From the NCBI RefSeq assembly GCF_001899645.1, contig NZ_MKVV01000091.1:124001-188000 (forward strand): a DNA stretch of 64,000 nucleotides. Reading direction: 5' to 3'. Positions within the stretch are counted from its first letter, which is position 1; each line of letters begins with the position of its first letter. Shown here piece after piece: positions 26,717-35,573 of this stretch. The notes under the pieces are model-generated. The model was not told where the DNA came from, did no database searches, and worked only from the letters and a program-made list of their open reading frames with translations. A program made the translations under genes and the position numbers. Source of the DNA: Pseudonocardia sp. 73-21 (GTDB lineage Bacteria > Actinomycetota > Actinomycetes > Mycobacteriales > Pseudonocardiaceae).

Positions 26717-27687
26717 ACGTCGACAACGCCGTCTCCTCGGGGCAGCGGGGCCCGGCCCCGTTGCGCCGCAGGCCCAAACAGCTCGCCGAGGCGCCGGCGC
26801 TGTACCAGCAGGGCGGGGGCTCGCCGCTCGTCGTGGACGTCGATCTCGCCGGGCGCGGCACCGGGGAGCTGAGCCAGGCCGCTGGTGGCCAGGGCGTGCT
26901 CGTCACGCACCAGAAGGCGGCCCTGCGCGACATCGGTGACCTCGTCGAGGACCGCGCACCCGACCGGGAGGTGGCCGTCATGGCGCAGCGGATCGCCCGG
27001 CGGCTGTCGATCCGCCGCCGCCCCCGCGACCCGCGGGCCGAGCGCGGGGCGGGGAAGCTCGCGAGCGTTCCGTACCGGTACCGGTCCGACGACATCGACC
27101 TCGACCGCACCATCGAGATGCTCACCGGGCGGCCCTACCCCGAGGACACCGACGTCATCGTGCGGGAACGGATGCGGTCACGGCGGGCCGTGGTGCTGAT
27201 CGTCGACGTGTCGGGGTCGATGCGCGGGGAGAAGGTGAGGATGGCCGCCGCCACCGTCGCGGCCCTGTCGGCCGATCTCACCGACGACCAGCTCGCCGTG
27301 GTGGCGTTCTGGTCCGACGCCGCCCTGCTCACACCGCTGGAGGCACACGTGCCCGCGGTGCGGCTGCTGGATCAGCTGCTGCGCATCCCCGCGCGCGGCC
27401 TGACGAACGTGCACTTCGCGCTGACGGTGGCGCACGCCGAGCTGGCGCGGTCCGCGGCGCGGCGGCGCAGCGCGGTGCTGCTCACCGACGCCGTGCACAA
27501 CGCCGGCCCCGACCCGCGCACGGTCGCCCGGCGCTTCCCGGAGCTGCACGTGCTGCTGCAGACCGACGGCGAGCACGACCGGGCGTTGGGCGCGGACATG
27601 GCGCGGCTGGGCCACGGCCGGTTCGCGGCGGTGGCCACCCACCGCGACGTCGCCCCTGCGCTCAACCGGGTGTTGGCGGGAGGATGA
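26677..27687 (+). CDS. VWA-domain protein, likely made as a MoxR-VWA fusion by frameshift
   Basis: The frame holds a basic linker (APLRRRPKQLAEAPALYQQG), a spacer and a VWA domain: MIDAS DVSGSMRGEKVRMAA, GLTNVHFAL and VLLTDAVHN. No ATG or GTG is available from the MoxR end to about 26836; only a TTG at 26761 without a clear ribosome site. Reading through the heptamer gives about 630 residues (AAA, linker, VWA), the layout of chelatase D subunits. Alternatives are a start at TTG 26761 or a sequencing error in the T-run. Confidence 0.75.
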   Translation, partial: LAPRRAAPGVHRLDVDNAVSSGQRGPAPLRRRPKQLAEAPALYQQGGGSPLVVDVDLAGRGTGELSQAAGGQGVLVTHQKAALRDIGDLVEDRAPDREVAVMAQRIARRLSIRRRPRDPRAERGAGKLASVPYRYRSDDIDLDRTIEMLTGRPYPEDTDVIVRERMRSRRAVVLIVDVSGSMRGEKVRMAAATVAALSADLTDDQLAVVAFWSDAALLTPLEAHVPAVRLLDQLLRIPARGLTNVHFALTVAHAELARSAARRRSAVLLTDAVHNAGPDPRTVARRFPELHVLLQTDGEHDRALGADMARLGHGRFAAVATHRDVAPALNRVLAGG

Positions 27688-27691
27688 GGGC

Positions 27692-28204
27692 GTGCTGCCT
27701 TCCGAACTGCTCATCGACGCCTTCGACCGGGTCAGGGAGACGGTGCACGCCGCCGTCGCCGACCTCACCGACGACCAGCTCGCCGTCCGCCTCGACGCCG
27801 ACGCCAACTCCATCGCCTGGCTCGTGTGGCACCTGACCCGCGTGCAGGACGACCACCTCGCCGGCGTCTCCGACCTCGACGAGGTGTGGACCGCCGCCGG
27901 TTGGAGCGACCGCTTCGGCCTGCCCTTCCCCGACGCCGCCATCGGCTACGGCCAGGGCAGCGCCGACGTGGCGAAGGTGCGCGTTCCCGCCGACCTGCTG
28001 CTGGGCTACCACGACGCCGTGCACGCGCAGACCGTCGCGTATCTCCGTGATGACCTGACGGACGACGACCTCGAGCGTGTCGTCGACGAGCGCTGGGACC
28101 CGCCCGTCACGCTGGCCGTGCGGCTGGTGAGCGTCGTCAACGACACGCTGCAGCACGCCGGCCAGGCTGCCTTCGTCCGGGGGATCGTGCTCCGGGCGAC
28201 CTAG
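27692..28204 (+). CDS. DinB-like protein (DUF664 type)
   Basis: 170 residues with the DinB helical bundle pattern: SIAWLVWHLTRVQDDHLAGV carries the first metal His pair and SVVNDTLQHAGQAAFVRG the last. VWTAAGWSDRFGLPF is typical of the actinobacterial DUF664 group. GTG start 4 bp after the VWA stop, so it may be in the same transcript. Probably a thiol-dependent enzyme; substrate unknown. Confidence 0.78.
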   Translation: MLPSELLIDAFDRVRETVHAAVADLTDDQLAVRLDADANSIAWLVWHLTRVQDDHLAGVSDLDEVWTAAGWSDRFGLPFPDAAIGYGQGSADVAKVRVPADLLLGYHDAVHAQTVAYLRDDLTDDDLERVVDERWDPPVTLAVRLVSVVNDTLQHAGQAAFVRGIVLRAT

Positions 28205-28216
28205 GCGCCACCCGGT

Positions 28217-28278
28217 GATCGCGACGGGCCGCACCTTCGCGCCCTCGCCGGGGCGATGGCGTGCGGCCGGTGGCGATC
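28217..28278. terminator. Large imperfect hairpin, probable terminator
   Basis: GATCGC and GCGATC (outer) with GGCCGCAC and GTGCGGCC (inner, perfect 8 bp) fold around a 26-nt GC-rich loop, 13 bp after the DinB-like stop. Confidence 0.55.
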
Positions 28279-28303
28279 ATGAGGGCGTGTCCGGTCGGCG
28301 TCG

Positions 28304-28543
28304 GCCACGGTCCTGGTGGACCGCCTCGAGGCCGCCGGACACGTCGAGCGCATCCGCCGCGACACCGACCGGCGCCGGGTCACCGTCGCCCCGCGGCCCT
28401 CGGCCCAGCGCGCCAACCTGGCGGTCTGACTGCCGCCGATCCTGGCCATCGACGCGGTGGGGCGGTCGCTCTCCGAGCAGGACCGGCGCGTCGTCGACGG
28501 CTTCCTCGACGGGATCACCGCGGCGATCACCGCCCGGGCATGA
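28304..28543 (+). pseudogene. MarR-family remnant with internal stop
   Basis: The frame reads the winged-helix half of a MarR protein (TVLVDRLEAAGHVERIRRDT, DRRRVTVAPRP). A TGA at 28427 interrupts it, and then the C-terminal helix continues in the same frame (SLSEQDRRVVDGFLDGITAA) to a stop. The N-terminal third is absent. It fills most of the gap before the esterase gene. Confidence 0.75.
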
Positions 28544-28550
28544 TCACCCC

Positions 28551-29315
28551 ATGGCCCTCCTCCGCTGCGACTTCTTCGCCGAATCCCTCGGGCTGAGCAC
28601 CTCGATGACCGTGCTCCTGCCGCAGACCACCTCCGGCCAGATCGGGATGGCCGGTGCGGCGGGTGACGACGCCCCGCCGGTGCTCTACCTGCTGCACGGC
28701 ATGACCGACGACGACACGATCTGGCTGCGCCGCACGTCGATCGAGCGCTACGCCGCGCCGCTGGGACTGGCGGTGGTGATGCCGCAGGTGCACAAGTCGT
28801 TCTACGCCGACGAGGTGAACGGCAACCGGTACTGGACGTTCCTGTCCGAGGAGCTGCCCGCGATCGTCTCCTCGTTCTTCCGGGTCTCCACGCGCCGGGA
28901 GGACACGTTCGTCGCCGGACTGTCGATGGGCGGCTACGGGGCGCTGAAGTGGGCGCTGCGGCAGCCGGAACGCTTCGCCGCCGCCGCGAGCCTGTCGGGC
29001 GTCCTGGACGCGGCCGCGCTCTGCGAGCGGTTCCCGGACCCCCTGCTGACGCGGATCTTCGGCCCCGACGGCCCCCGCGACACCGACGGCGACCTGCTCG
29101 CGCTGGTGGGCGGGGCCGACCCGGCCACCACCCCGGCCCTGCACGTCACCTGCGGCACCGAGGACCCCCTGCTGCCCGGCAACCGCCGCTTCCTCGCCGC
29201 CGCCGAGGCCGCCGGCGTGGCCGTGACCAGCGACATCGGTCCCGGCAGCCACGAGTGGGGCCTCTGGGACGCCCGCATCCAGGAGGTGCTGGCCTGGCTG
29301 CCGCTGCACCGGTAG
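28551..29315 (+). CDS. Esterase of the EstA/S-formylglutathione hydrolase type
   Basis: 254 residues of the esterase-D/mycolyltransferase-like alpha/beta hydrolase family: YLLHGMTDDDTIWLRRTSIE, the nucleophile Ser in GLSMGGYGALKWAL near 128, the acid in CGTEDPLL and the His in GSHEWGLWD. It is intracellular (no signal peptide). Substrates are probably short acyl esters or thiol esters. Confidence 0.85.
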   Translation: MALLRCDFFAESLGLSTSMTVLLPQTTSGQIGMAGAAGDDAPPVLYLLHGMTDDDTIWLRRTSIERYAAPLGLAVVMPQVHKSFYADEVNGNRYWTFLSEELPAIVSSFFRVSTRREDTFVAGLSMGGYGALKWALRQPERFAAAASLSGVLDAAALCERFPDPLLTRIFGPDGPRDTDGDLLALVGGADPATTPALHVTCGTEDPLLPGNRRFLAAAEAAGVAVTSDIGPGSHEWGLWDARIQEVLAWLPLHR

Positions 29316-29347
29316 GACCCCGGCCGTCGCGTCGCGGTCACCGTCAC

Positions 29348-29380
29348 CATCCTCGCGGCATCCTCGCGGCATTCTCGTGG
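29348..29380 (+). repeat. Three 11-bp tandem repeats in a gene-poor gap
   Basis: CATCCTCGCGG occurs twice, followed by CATTCTCGTGG. The gap 29316-29643 has no convincing gene. From GTG 29377 a frame encodes one hydrophobic stretch (ITVAGLALTAVAAALVGGG) and then Arg-rich text continuing in frame into the small gene at 29644; I read it as non-coding leader. Confidence 0.55.
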
Positions 29381-29643
29381 CGCTGTTCACCTGTGCCGTC
29401 GCGACGCCGGGCGGGAGCGGGCGGCAGACCGCGGACTCCGGCGAGACGATCACGGTCGCCGGTCTCGCGCTCACCGCCGTGGCCGCGGCGCTCGTGGGCG
29501 GGGGCGTCGTGCGCGCGCCGAGTGGCGGTTGCGCTCGGGTAAGGGAAAGCTGCCTCCTTCGTGGCGTCGACTGGCCGTCGGAGGGATCGGCCCGGGCACC
29601 TGCGAACCGCCATCCTCACTCCACACGAAGAAGGGGTGAGGAC

Positions 29644-29898
29644 ATGGAGGCCACAGTGGACAGCACTCTTCTCACGGGCCGCGACCGCGCCATCCTGCGT
29701 GCGGTGGCGGCGGGACGGGCCGAGCTGGGCTGGGGTGCCGAGCCCGACCTCTTCCTCGACGGCCGCTGCTGCTGTGACCAGCCGGCCGCGCACCGGCTGG
29801 TGCGGGTCGGCCTGATCGCCCCGGGGGCGGTCGCGGCCGCCGGCGGGCGCGTGCCCGCGATGATCACCGACCAGGGCCGGTTCGAGCTCGCGGCCTGA
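29644..29898 (+). CDS. Small conserved-looking protein with CCC motif
   Basis: 84 residues. A helix (RDRAILRAVAAGRAELG) is followed by LDGRCCCDQPAAHRLVRVGLI and MITDQGRFELA, giving a winged-helix look. Three adjacent Cys suggest metal or thiol chemistry. I do not recognise the family. ATG 29644 follows a GGTGAGGAC ribosome-like site. Confidence 0.55.
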   Translation: MEATVDSTLLTGRDRAILRAVAAGRAELGWGAEPDLFLDGRCCCDQPAAHRLVRVGLIAPGAVAAAGGRVPAMITDQGRFELAA

Positions 29899-30024
29899 CG
29901 CCACCCGTCCCACTGGTCGGCCGGGCGGAGCGCACCGCGACCGTGAACACCGCGGAGGCCGGCGCGATACACCGGGAACGGACGGGGTGCGGCGCGGGGC
30001 CCGGCAACGCGGTGGACCGCGGGC

Positions 30025-30270
30025 CTGCGGCATCTCCCGCAGCTGACGAGCACCGGGCTGAAGATCGACGAGTCGTCCACGGTGGGGCGGTCCGACGACC
30101 CCACGTCGCTCACCACCGTGGCGATGATCGCGGGACCGGCGCGCGACCTCGGGCTGTCGTGCGTGGCCGAGGGGATCGAGACCGACGAGCACCTGCTCGC
30201 GCTGCCGTCGGGGCTGATCGGGCCGGGCCGGCTGCTGGGCCCGCTGGCCCTGGTGACCGGTCGTTCGGCC
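30025..30270 (+). pseudogene. EAL-domain remnant
   Basis: The frame reads the C-terminal half of a cyclic-di-GMP phosphodiesterase domain: LRHLPQLTSTGLKIDESS, then LGLSCVAEGIETDEHLLAL. The EAL signature itself and upstream catalytic residues are absent and there is no start codon. It fills the gap between the small gene and the GNAT gene. Confidence 0.7.
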
Positions 30271-30280
30271 GACCGGCACC

Positions 30281-30334
30281 ATGACAGGCATGACAGGCAT
30301 GACAGGCATGACAGGCATGACCGGCATGACCGGC
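30281..30334 (+). repeat. 9-bp minisatellite at a start codon, six copies
   Basis: Four copies of ATGACAGGC and two of ATGACCGGC in tandem, each offering an in-frame ATG. It encodes (Met-Thr-Gly)6 at the N-terminus of the GNAT protein. Confidence 0.9.
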
Positions 30335-30751
30335 ACCGACCTGCGGGAGAGGTGCGCGATCGACGACGTCGCGCTGACGATGCTGCACGCCGCCGCGTTC
30401 GACGAGACACCGCGGCTGCGCCCGTGGGGTGCGCAGCTGGAGCGGCACAGCCTGACCTGGCTCGGCGCGTTCGAGGGCGTGCGCATGATCGGCTTCGCCA
30501 ACCTCGCCTGGGACGGCGGTGTGCACGCGTTCCTCGTCGACGTGCTGGTGGCGCCGGACCGTCGACGGCGGGGGACCGGCCGCGCCCTGGTGGCCGAGGC
30601 GCTCCGCCTGGCGACGGAGGCGGGCTGCGCGTGGCTGCACGCCGACCCCGCGCCGGCGGTGGCCGCGGCCTTCGCCGCGGTGACGCCGAGCCCGGTGCGC
30701 CTGCACCGGGCCACCCGTGACCGACGCGGTGACGGTGGCGCCGAGAGCTGA
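30281..30751 (+). CDS. GNAT acetyltransferase with repeated start codons
   Basis: 156 residues at most. After six MTG repeats comes a GNAT domain: LERHSLTWLGAFEGVRMIGF, the acetyl-CoA loop VLVAPDRRRRGTGRALVAEA near 90-105 and CAWLHADP. Any of six ATGs could start translation; none has a clear ribosome site, so expression may be low or depend on repeat number. Substrate unknown. Confidence 0.75.
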   Translation: MTGMTGMTGMTGMTGMTGTDLRERCAIDDVALTMLHAAAFDETPRLRPWGAQLERHSLTWLGAFEGVRMIGFANLAWDGGVHAFLVDVLVAPDRRRRGTGRALVAEALRLATEAGCAWLHADPAPAVAAAFAAVTPSPVRLHRATRDRRGDGGAES

Positions 30752-31279
30752 TCACTCCACGGTGCGCAGCGCCCGCTGGGCCGCGGGCGGGTCGGGCACG
30801 AGCGAGCCGTCCCCGTCGCGCTGCTCCTCCGCCGACTCGTGGTCGAGGATCCGCTCCACCGCGTCGACGAACGCGGCCTCGGCCGCGGCGTCCCCGGTGC
30901 GGTAGCCGCGGCCGCGCGCGTCGAACAGCCGGCACTCGCGGTCGAGCGCGTCGGCCGCACGCCTGCACCGAGCCGCGCGGGCTCCGGGCCGCAGCACCCG
31001 CGACACGCCCTCCAGGACCACGACGAGGGCGCCCAGGACGACGGTGGCGGTGCCGAGGGGCGGATTGCCCGCGGTGACGCCGACCCCCGCTCCCGCGGCC
31101 ACGAGGAGCAGGCTCAGCACGTTGGCGTACACGGTCTGGCGGCGGGCGACGCACCGCTGGACGCGGCGCTCGTGGTCGACCCGGCGGCGGTACCGGGCGG
31201 CGCGGCGCGAGACGTCCGGCTCGCCCCCGCCCTCGACGGTGCCGGTGCGGTCGGTCGTAGCGGCGGCGGTGGCGCTCAT
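30752..31279 (-). CDS. Two-helix membrane protein (SLATT/DUF4231-like)
   Basis: 175 residues. A basic N-terminal part (RRAARYRRRVDHERRVQRCV) leads into two adjacent transmembrane helices (VLSLLLVAAGAGVGVTAG and GTATVVLGALVVVLEGVSRV), then a long charged helix region ending LDHESAEEQ. The plan resembles SLATT-type effectors, but no partner nucleotide cyclase is nearby. Its stop directly abuts the GNAT stop. Confidence 0.6.
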   Translation of the reverse strand: MSATAAATTDRTGTVEGGGEPDVSRRAARYRRRVDHERRVQRCVARRQTVYANVLSLLLVAAGAGVGVTAGNPPLGTATVVLGALVVVLEGVSRVLRPGARAARCRRAADALDRECRLFDARGRGYRTGDAAAEAAFVDAVERILDHESAEEQRDGDGSLVPDPPAAQRALRTVE

Positions 31280-31387
31280 CGGAACCTCCTCGGGCGTGCG
31301 GTGCGGTCGCCCGAGGATGCGCCGCGGGGCCCGTGCGCCGGGATCCCCGCGCAGGTCAGGTCGGGGCGGGACGGCGGAAGGGTTCCG

Positions 31388-31753
31388 TCACCGTCCGGAC
31401 AGGTCGCCGTCGCGGTAGAGCCACCGGCCGGCCACCCGCTCGAAGCGGCTGTTCTCGTGCAGCACCCCGCCGTCGTGGTGGGCCCGGAACTCCACCGTCG
31501 CCGCGTCCCCGTCGGTGGTCCCGCCGAGGATCTCCAGGCCCGTCCAGCGGGTGGCCGGGTCGATGCCGATACGGCGGGGCCGGGTGGCCGGGGCCCACGT
31601 CCGGCGCAGGTAGGCCTCGTCACCGACGACGAACGCCGCGTACCGCGAGCGCATCAGCAGCTCGGCGGTGGGGGCGGCGTCGCCGTGGTGGAACCGGCCG
31701 CAGCACGACTCGTAGGGGGCGGGCAGGCCGCACGGACAGGGTGAAGCGGGCAC
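31388..31753 (-). CDS. YchJ-family SEC-C protein
   Basis: 121 residues. The N-terminal zinc motif CPCGLPAPYESCCGRF (SEC-C-like) is followed by the YchJ domain (TAELLMRSRYAAFVVGDEAY, VEFRAHHDGGVLHENSRF). Biochemical role is not established. GTG start at 31753, divergent from the YrdC-type gene 32 bp away. Confidence 0.85.
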   Translation of the reverse strand: MPASPCPCGLPAPYESCCGRFHHGDAAPTAELLMRSRYAAFVVGDEAYLRRTWAPATRPRRIGIDPATRWTGLEILGGTTDGDAATVEFRAHHDGGVLHENSRFERVAGRWLYRDGDLSGR

Positions 31754-31785
31754 ACGGGCATTGTCACCGGCCCTAGGCTGCCCCC

Positions 31786-32406
31786 ATGGCCCGGTACTTC
31801 GACGTTCACCCGGTGGATCCCCAGAAGCGCGCGATCGGCCAGGTGGTCGACATCGTCCGCGGCGGCGGGCTGATCGCCTATCCCACCGACTCCTGCTTCG
31901 CGCTCGGCTGCAGGTTGGGCAACCGCGAGGGGCTGGCCCGCATCCGCGAGATCCGCCATCTCGACGAGGACCACCACTTCACGCTGGTCTGCCGCGACTT
32001 CGCGCAGCTCGGCCAGTTCGTGAAGGTCGACAACTCGGTGTTCCGGCTGGTCAAGGCCTCGACGCCGGGCAGGTACACGTTCATCCTGCCGGCCACCAAG
32101 GAGGTGCCCCGGCAGCTGCTGCACCCCAGGAAGAAGACGGTGGGCGTGCGGATCCCCGAGCACGTGGTGGCCCAGGCCCTGCTCACCGAGCTGGGGGAGC
32201 CGATCCTGTCCAGCACGCTGCTGCTGCCCGACCACGAGGAGCCCCTCACCCAGGGCTGGGAGATCAAGGAGGAGCTCGACAACGCCGTCGACGCGGTGAT
32301 CGACTCCGGCGACTGCGGGGTGGAGCCCACCACGGTCGTCGACCTGTCGGGCGACGAGCCGGAGATCATCCGCTACGGCGCGGGCGACGCCTCCCGCTTC
32401 GAGTAG
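31786..32406 (+). CDS. YrdC/Sua5/YciO-type protein
   Basis: 206 residues of the YrdC fold: GGGLIAYPTDSCFALGCRLG near 25, KASTPGRYTFILPATKEVP and KKTVGVRIPEH. The fold makes threonylcarbamoyl-AMP for the tRNA t6A37 modification. The sequence is closer to the YciO branch (KEVPRQLLHPRKKT), whose exact role is less certain, so no gene symbol is given. Confidence 0.85.
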   Translation: MARYFDVHPVDPQKRAIGQVVDIVRGGGLIAYPTDSCFALGCRLGNREGLARIREIRHLDEDHHFTLVCRDFAQLGQFVKVDNSVFRLVKASTPGRYTFILPATKEVPRQLLHPRKKTVGVRIPEHVVAQALLTELGEPILSSTLLLPDHEEPLTQGWEIKEELDNAVDAVIDSGDCGVEPTTVVDLSGDEPEIIRYGAGDASRFE

Positions 32407-32550
32407 GCGGGGCGGGGGTTGCCGAAAGGTGACATCCACCTGCCCGTCGCGTAGGGGATGATGCTGCGCCGGGCAGTACTCCGGCGGGGCGGAGACGGCC
32501 AGGATCGTGCAGGTCCGGGCCGTGGGGCCCGACGCAGCGAGGAGTCAGCC

Positions 32551-33396
32551 ATGAGCGCCCCCTACGGACCACCCCAGCCCGGCCCCTACGGCCGGCCGCC
32601 CCAGTACGGCCCGCCCCAGTACGGCCCGCCCCAGTACGGACAGCCCCAGTCCGGGCAGCCCCCGTACGGGCCACCGCCGCAGGGCGGGCCCGGCGCGCCT
32701 CCGCCGCGCAAGAGCTCCACCGGCAAGATCCTCGCCATCACCGCGATCGTGCTCGTCGTGCTGGTCGGGGGTGGGGTGTTCGCGGTGAGCCGGGTCGTCG
32801 GCACCGTCGCGGACAAGGTCGGCGGCCTCGCCGGCGGCACCAGCGCCACCTGTGACGCGGTCTCCACCGACGACGTGAACGCCGCGCTGGGCGGTACCTA
32901 CGACGTGGTCCAGCTCGGCGGGGCCATCGGCGGGCTGACCGCGCCGGTGCTCGACTCCCGGGTGCTGGCCGACGCGCCCGTCAGCTGCTGGGCGGTGGAG
33001 AGTGGGAACTCCGCAGACGGGAACGGGGGCGGTCGCCTGGCCCGTATCGCCACCTACACCGGCCCCGACGCGACGGCCCGGTTCGCCAAGGAGAAGGCGG
33101 CGGCCAAGGGCACATCCCAGGACCAGGGCAACGGCATCACCGTCTCCACCGACGGCTACCTCGGCCCGGACGTCCAGGCGGGCGACGAGGCGTTCTGCAC
33201 CACCGGCGACATGCTCGGCTCCGCCGGGGCGCTGGTGCGCCGCGGCGACACGCTGGTCTACGTGTCCACGACGGCCGCGGGCGGTGGTGCGGCGTCGATC
33301 CCGCAGATCGGGGTGGGCGACAACGGCGCCCCCTCGTTCTCCACGGACAAGGCCAACTGCGACAAGGCGGTCGCGCTGGCGGCGAAGGCCCACTGA
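32551..33396 (+). CDS. Proline-rich single-pass membrane protein
   Basis: 281 residues. The N-terminus has YGPPQ repeats from a 15-bp tandem DNA repeat, then a basic stop (PRKSSTGK), one helix (ILAITAIVLVVLVGGGVFAV) and an extracellular domain with four Cys that may form two disulfides, resembling DUF3558-type domains. GAGGAG precedes the ATG. Function unknown. Confidence 0.75.
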   Translation: MSAPYGPPQPGPYGRPPQYGPPQYGPPQYGQPQSGQPPYGPPPQGGPGAPPPRKSSTGKILAITAIVLVVLVGGGVFAVSRVVGTVADKVGGLAGGTSATCDAVSTDDVNAALGGTYDVVQLGGAIGGLTAPVLDSRVLADAPVSCWAVESGNSADGNGGGRLARIATYTGPDATARFAKEKAAAKGTSQDQGNGITVSTDGYLGPDVQAGDEAFCTTGDMLGSAGALVRRGDTLVYVSTTAAGGGAASIPQIGVGDNGAPSFSTDKANCDKAVALAAKAH

Positions 33397-33445
33397 CCGG
33401 GCCGACGTAAGCTGGAGCCTCCCGATCGAAAGCGAGTGGTGTGCC

Positions 33446-35032
33446 GTGACCCGCGTGTCAACCGAGGCCTCCCGGCGCCGGACCTTCGCGGTGATCAGCC
33501 ACCCCGACGCCGGCAAGTCGACGCTCACCGAGGCGCTGGCCCTGCACGCCGAGGTCATCGACTCCGCGGGCGCGGTGCACGGCAAGTCCGGGCGCAAGGG
33601 CGTCACGTCGGACTGGATGGAGATGGAGCGCAAGCGGGGCATCTCCATCACCTCCGCGGTGCTGCAGTTCGCCTACCGCGACCACGTGATCAACCTGCTC
33701 GACACCCCGGGCCACGGCGACTTCTCCGAGGACACCTACCGCGTGCTCGCCGCCGTCGACGCCGCGGTGATGCTGCTCGACGCCGCGAAGGGCCTCGAGC
33801 CCCAGACGCTCAAGCTGTTCGACGTCTGCCGCGCCCGGGGCATCCCGGTCCTCACGTTCGTCAACAAGTGGGACCGGCCCGGCCGGGAGGCCCTGGAGCT
33901 GCTCGACGAGGTGGAGCAGACCATCGGGCTGCGGCCCATGCCGATCACGTGGCCGCTGGGCATCGCGGGCGACCTGCGCGGCGTCGTCGAGGTCGGCACG
34001 GGGGAGCTGCGCCGCTACACGCGCACCGCGGGCGGGGCCACGCGCGGCCAGGTCACCATCGTCCCGGCCGAGCAGGCCGCCGTCGAGGAGCCCGACCACT
34101 GGCCCGCGGCGCAGGAGGAGATCTCCCTGCTGGAGGAGATCGGCGCGCAGTTCGACGAGAAGGACTTCCTCGCGGGCATCGCCACGCCGGTGCTGTTCGG
34201 CGCGGCCCTGGCGGGCGTCGGCGTCGGCCGGCTGCTCGACGCGCTGGTCGACCTGGCCCCGGCGCCGGAGGCCCGCGAGGACGCCGAGGGCAACCCCCGC
34301 GCGCTCGACACGCCGCTGTCGGGCCTGGTGTTCAAGGTGCAGGCCGGCATGGACCGCTCCCACCGCGACCGCATGGCGTTCGTGCGCATCTGCTCGGGGC
34401 GGTTCGAGCGCGGCATGGTGCTCACCCACGCCGCCACGGGCAAGCCGTTCGCCACCAAGTACGCGCAGTCGGTGTTCGGGCAGGAGCGCACCACCGTGGA
34501 GGAGGCGTTCCCCGGCGACATCGTCGGGCTGGTCAACGCCACCGCGCTGCGGCCGGGCGACACGCTCTACGCGTCCGAGCCGGTGCTGTTCCCGGCCATC
34601 CCGAGCTTCTCGCCCGAGTACTTCAACGTCGCGCGCGGCGCCGACGCGGGGCGGTTCAAGCAGTTCCGCCGGGGCATCGAGCAGCTCGACTCCGAGGGCG
34701 TCATCCAGGTGCTGCGCTCGGACCTGCGCGGTGACCAGAGCCCCGTGCTCGCCGCCGTCGGGCCGCTGCAGTTCGAGGTGGTCTCCAGCCGCATGGCCGA
34801 CGAGTTCGGAGCGCCCGTGCTGCTGGAGACGCTCGGCTACTCGATCACCCGGCGCACGGACGCCGCCGGGGCGGAGCTGCTGGCCAAGCAGGCCGAGGTC
34901 GAGGTGCTGGAACGGCGCTCCGACGGCGCGCTGCTCGCGGTGTTCGTCAACAAGTGGCGGCTGGAGACGATCCAGCGCAAGTACCCCGACATGACGCTGG
35001 AGCCCCTGCCCGCCGGCTCGTCGGGGCGATGA
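33446..35032 (+). CDS. prfC: Peptide chain release factor 3
   Basis: 528 residues of the translational GTPase RF3, which recycles RF1/RF2 after termination. G1 is SHPDAGKST, G3 LDTPGHGDFSEDTYR, G4 FVNKWDRPG, and SGLVFKVQAGMD plus ITRRTDAAG mark domains 2 and 3. The KRGISITSAVLQF switch I is intact. GTG start. The gene is 19 bp before the OHCU decarboxylase gene but unrelated in function. Confidence 0.95.
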   Translation: MTRVSTEASRRRTFAVISHPDAGKSTLTEALALHAEVIDSAGAVHGKSGRKGVTSDWMEMERKRGISITSAVLQFAYRDHVINLLDTPGHGDFSEDTYRVLAAVDAAVMLLDAAKGLEPQTLKLFDVCRARGIPVLTFVNKWDRPGREALELLDEVEQTIGLRPMPITWPLGIAGDLRGVVEVGTGELRRYTRTAGGATRGQVTIVPAEQAAVEEPDHWPAAQEEISLLEEIGAQFDEKDFLAGIATPVLFGAALAGVGVGRLLDALVDLAPAPEAREDAEGNPRALDTPLSGLVFKVQAGMDRSHRDRMAFVRICSGRFERGMVLTHAATGKPFATKYAQSVFGQERTTVEEAFPGDIVGLVNATALRPGDTLYASEPVLFPAIPSFSPEYFNVARGADAGRFKQFRRGIEQLDSEGVIQVLRSDLRGDQSPVLAAVGPLQFEVVSSRMADEFGAPVLLETLGYSITRRTDAAGAELLAKQAEVEVLERRSDGALLAVFVNKWRLETIQRKYPDMTLEPLPAGSSGR

Positions 35033-35051
35033 CGGGGCCGATGAGGGGCTG

Positions 35052-35573
35052 ATGACGCTCGAGCACTTCAACGCCCGGCCCGACGCCGAAGCGGCGCTGC
35101 TGGGGTGCTGTGCCGCACCGCGCTGGGCCGCGCAGGTGGCGGGCGGGCGGCCCTACTCCTCGGTCGAGGATCTGCAGGACGCCGCCGCGGCCGCGCTGAC
35201 CGACGCCGATCTCGACGCCGCCATGGCCGGGCACCCCCGCATCGGCGACCGCGCGGCCGGGGGCACGTCCGGTCGGGAGCAGGCCGCGGTGACGCGGGCG
35301 GGCGAGGACGTGCGGGCCGCGCTGGCCGCGGGCAACCGCGTCTACGAGGAACGGTTCGGGCACGTCTACCTGGTCTGCGCCAGCGGCCGCGGCGCCGAGG
35401 ACCTCCTCGCCACCCTGCACGCCCGGCTGGGCAACGATCTTGCGACCGAGCGGGCCGTCGCGCTCGGGGAGCTGGCCGCGATCAACCGCATCCGGCTCGG
35501 CGGGCTCGTCGCCGGAGCGACCCACGACGGTCACCGGCCCGCGACATCGGCACGGCAGGATGACCGGCCGTGA
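35052..35573 (+). CDS. uraD: OHCU decarboxylase
   Basis: 173 residues. It decarboxylates 2-oxo-4-hydroxy-4-carboxy-5-ureidoimidazoline to S-allantoin, the last step of urate oxidation. Family motifs are the catalytic His in AGHPRIGDRAAG, SGREQAAV and FGHVYLVCASGRGAEDLLA. Its stop overlaps the GTG of the HIU hydrolase, so the two steps are made together. Confidence 0.93.
   Translation: MTLEHFNARPDAEAALLGCCAAPRWAAQVAGGRPYSSVEDLQDAAAAALTDADLDAAMAGHPRIGDRAAGGTSGREQAAVTRAGEDVRAALAAGNRVYEERFGHVYLVCASGRGAEDLLATLHARLGNDLATERAVALGELAAINRIRLGGLVAGATHDGHRPATSARQDDRP

Noticed and set aside
30281-30334. CRISPR-like array
   Set aside because: Units are 9 bp with no spacers; it is a minisatellite inside a coding start.
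32590-32650. Tandem DNA repeats as a regulatory array
   Set aside because: The 15-bp units (CAGTACGGCCCGCCC) simply encode YGPPQ in a Pro-rich protein; the same applies to repeats near 46575 and 62080.
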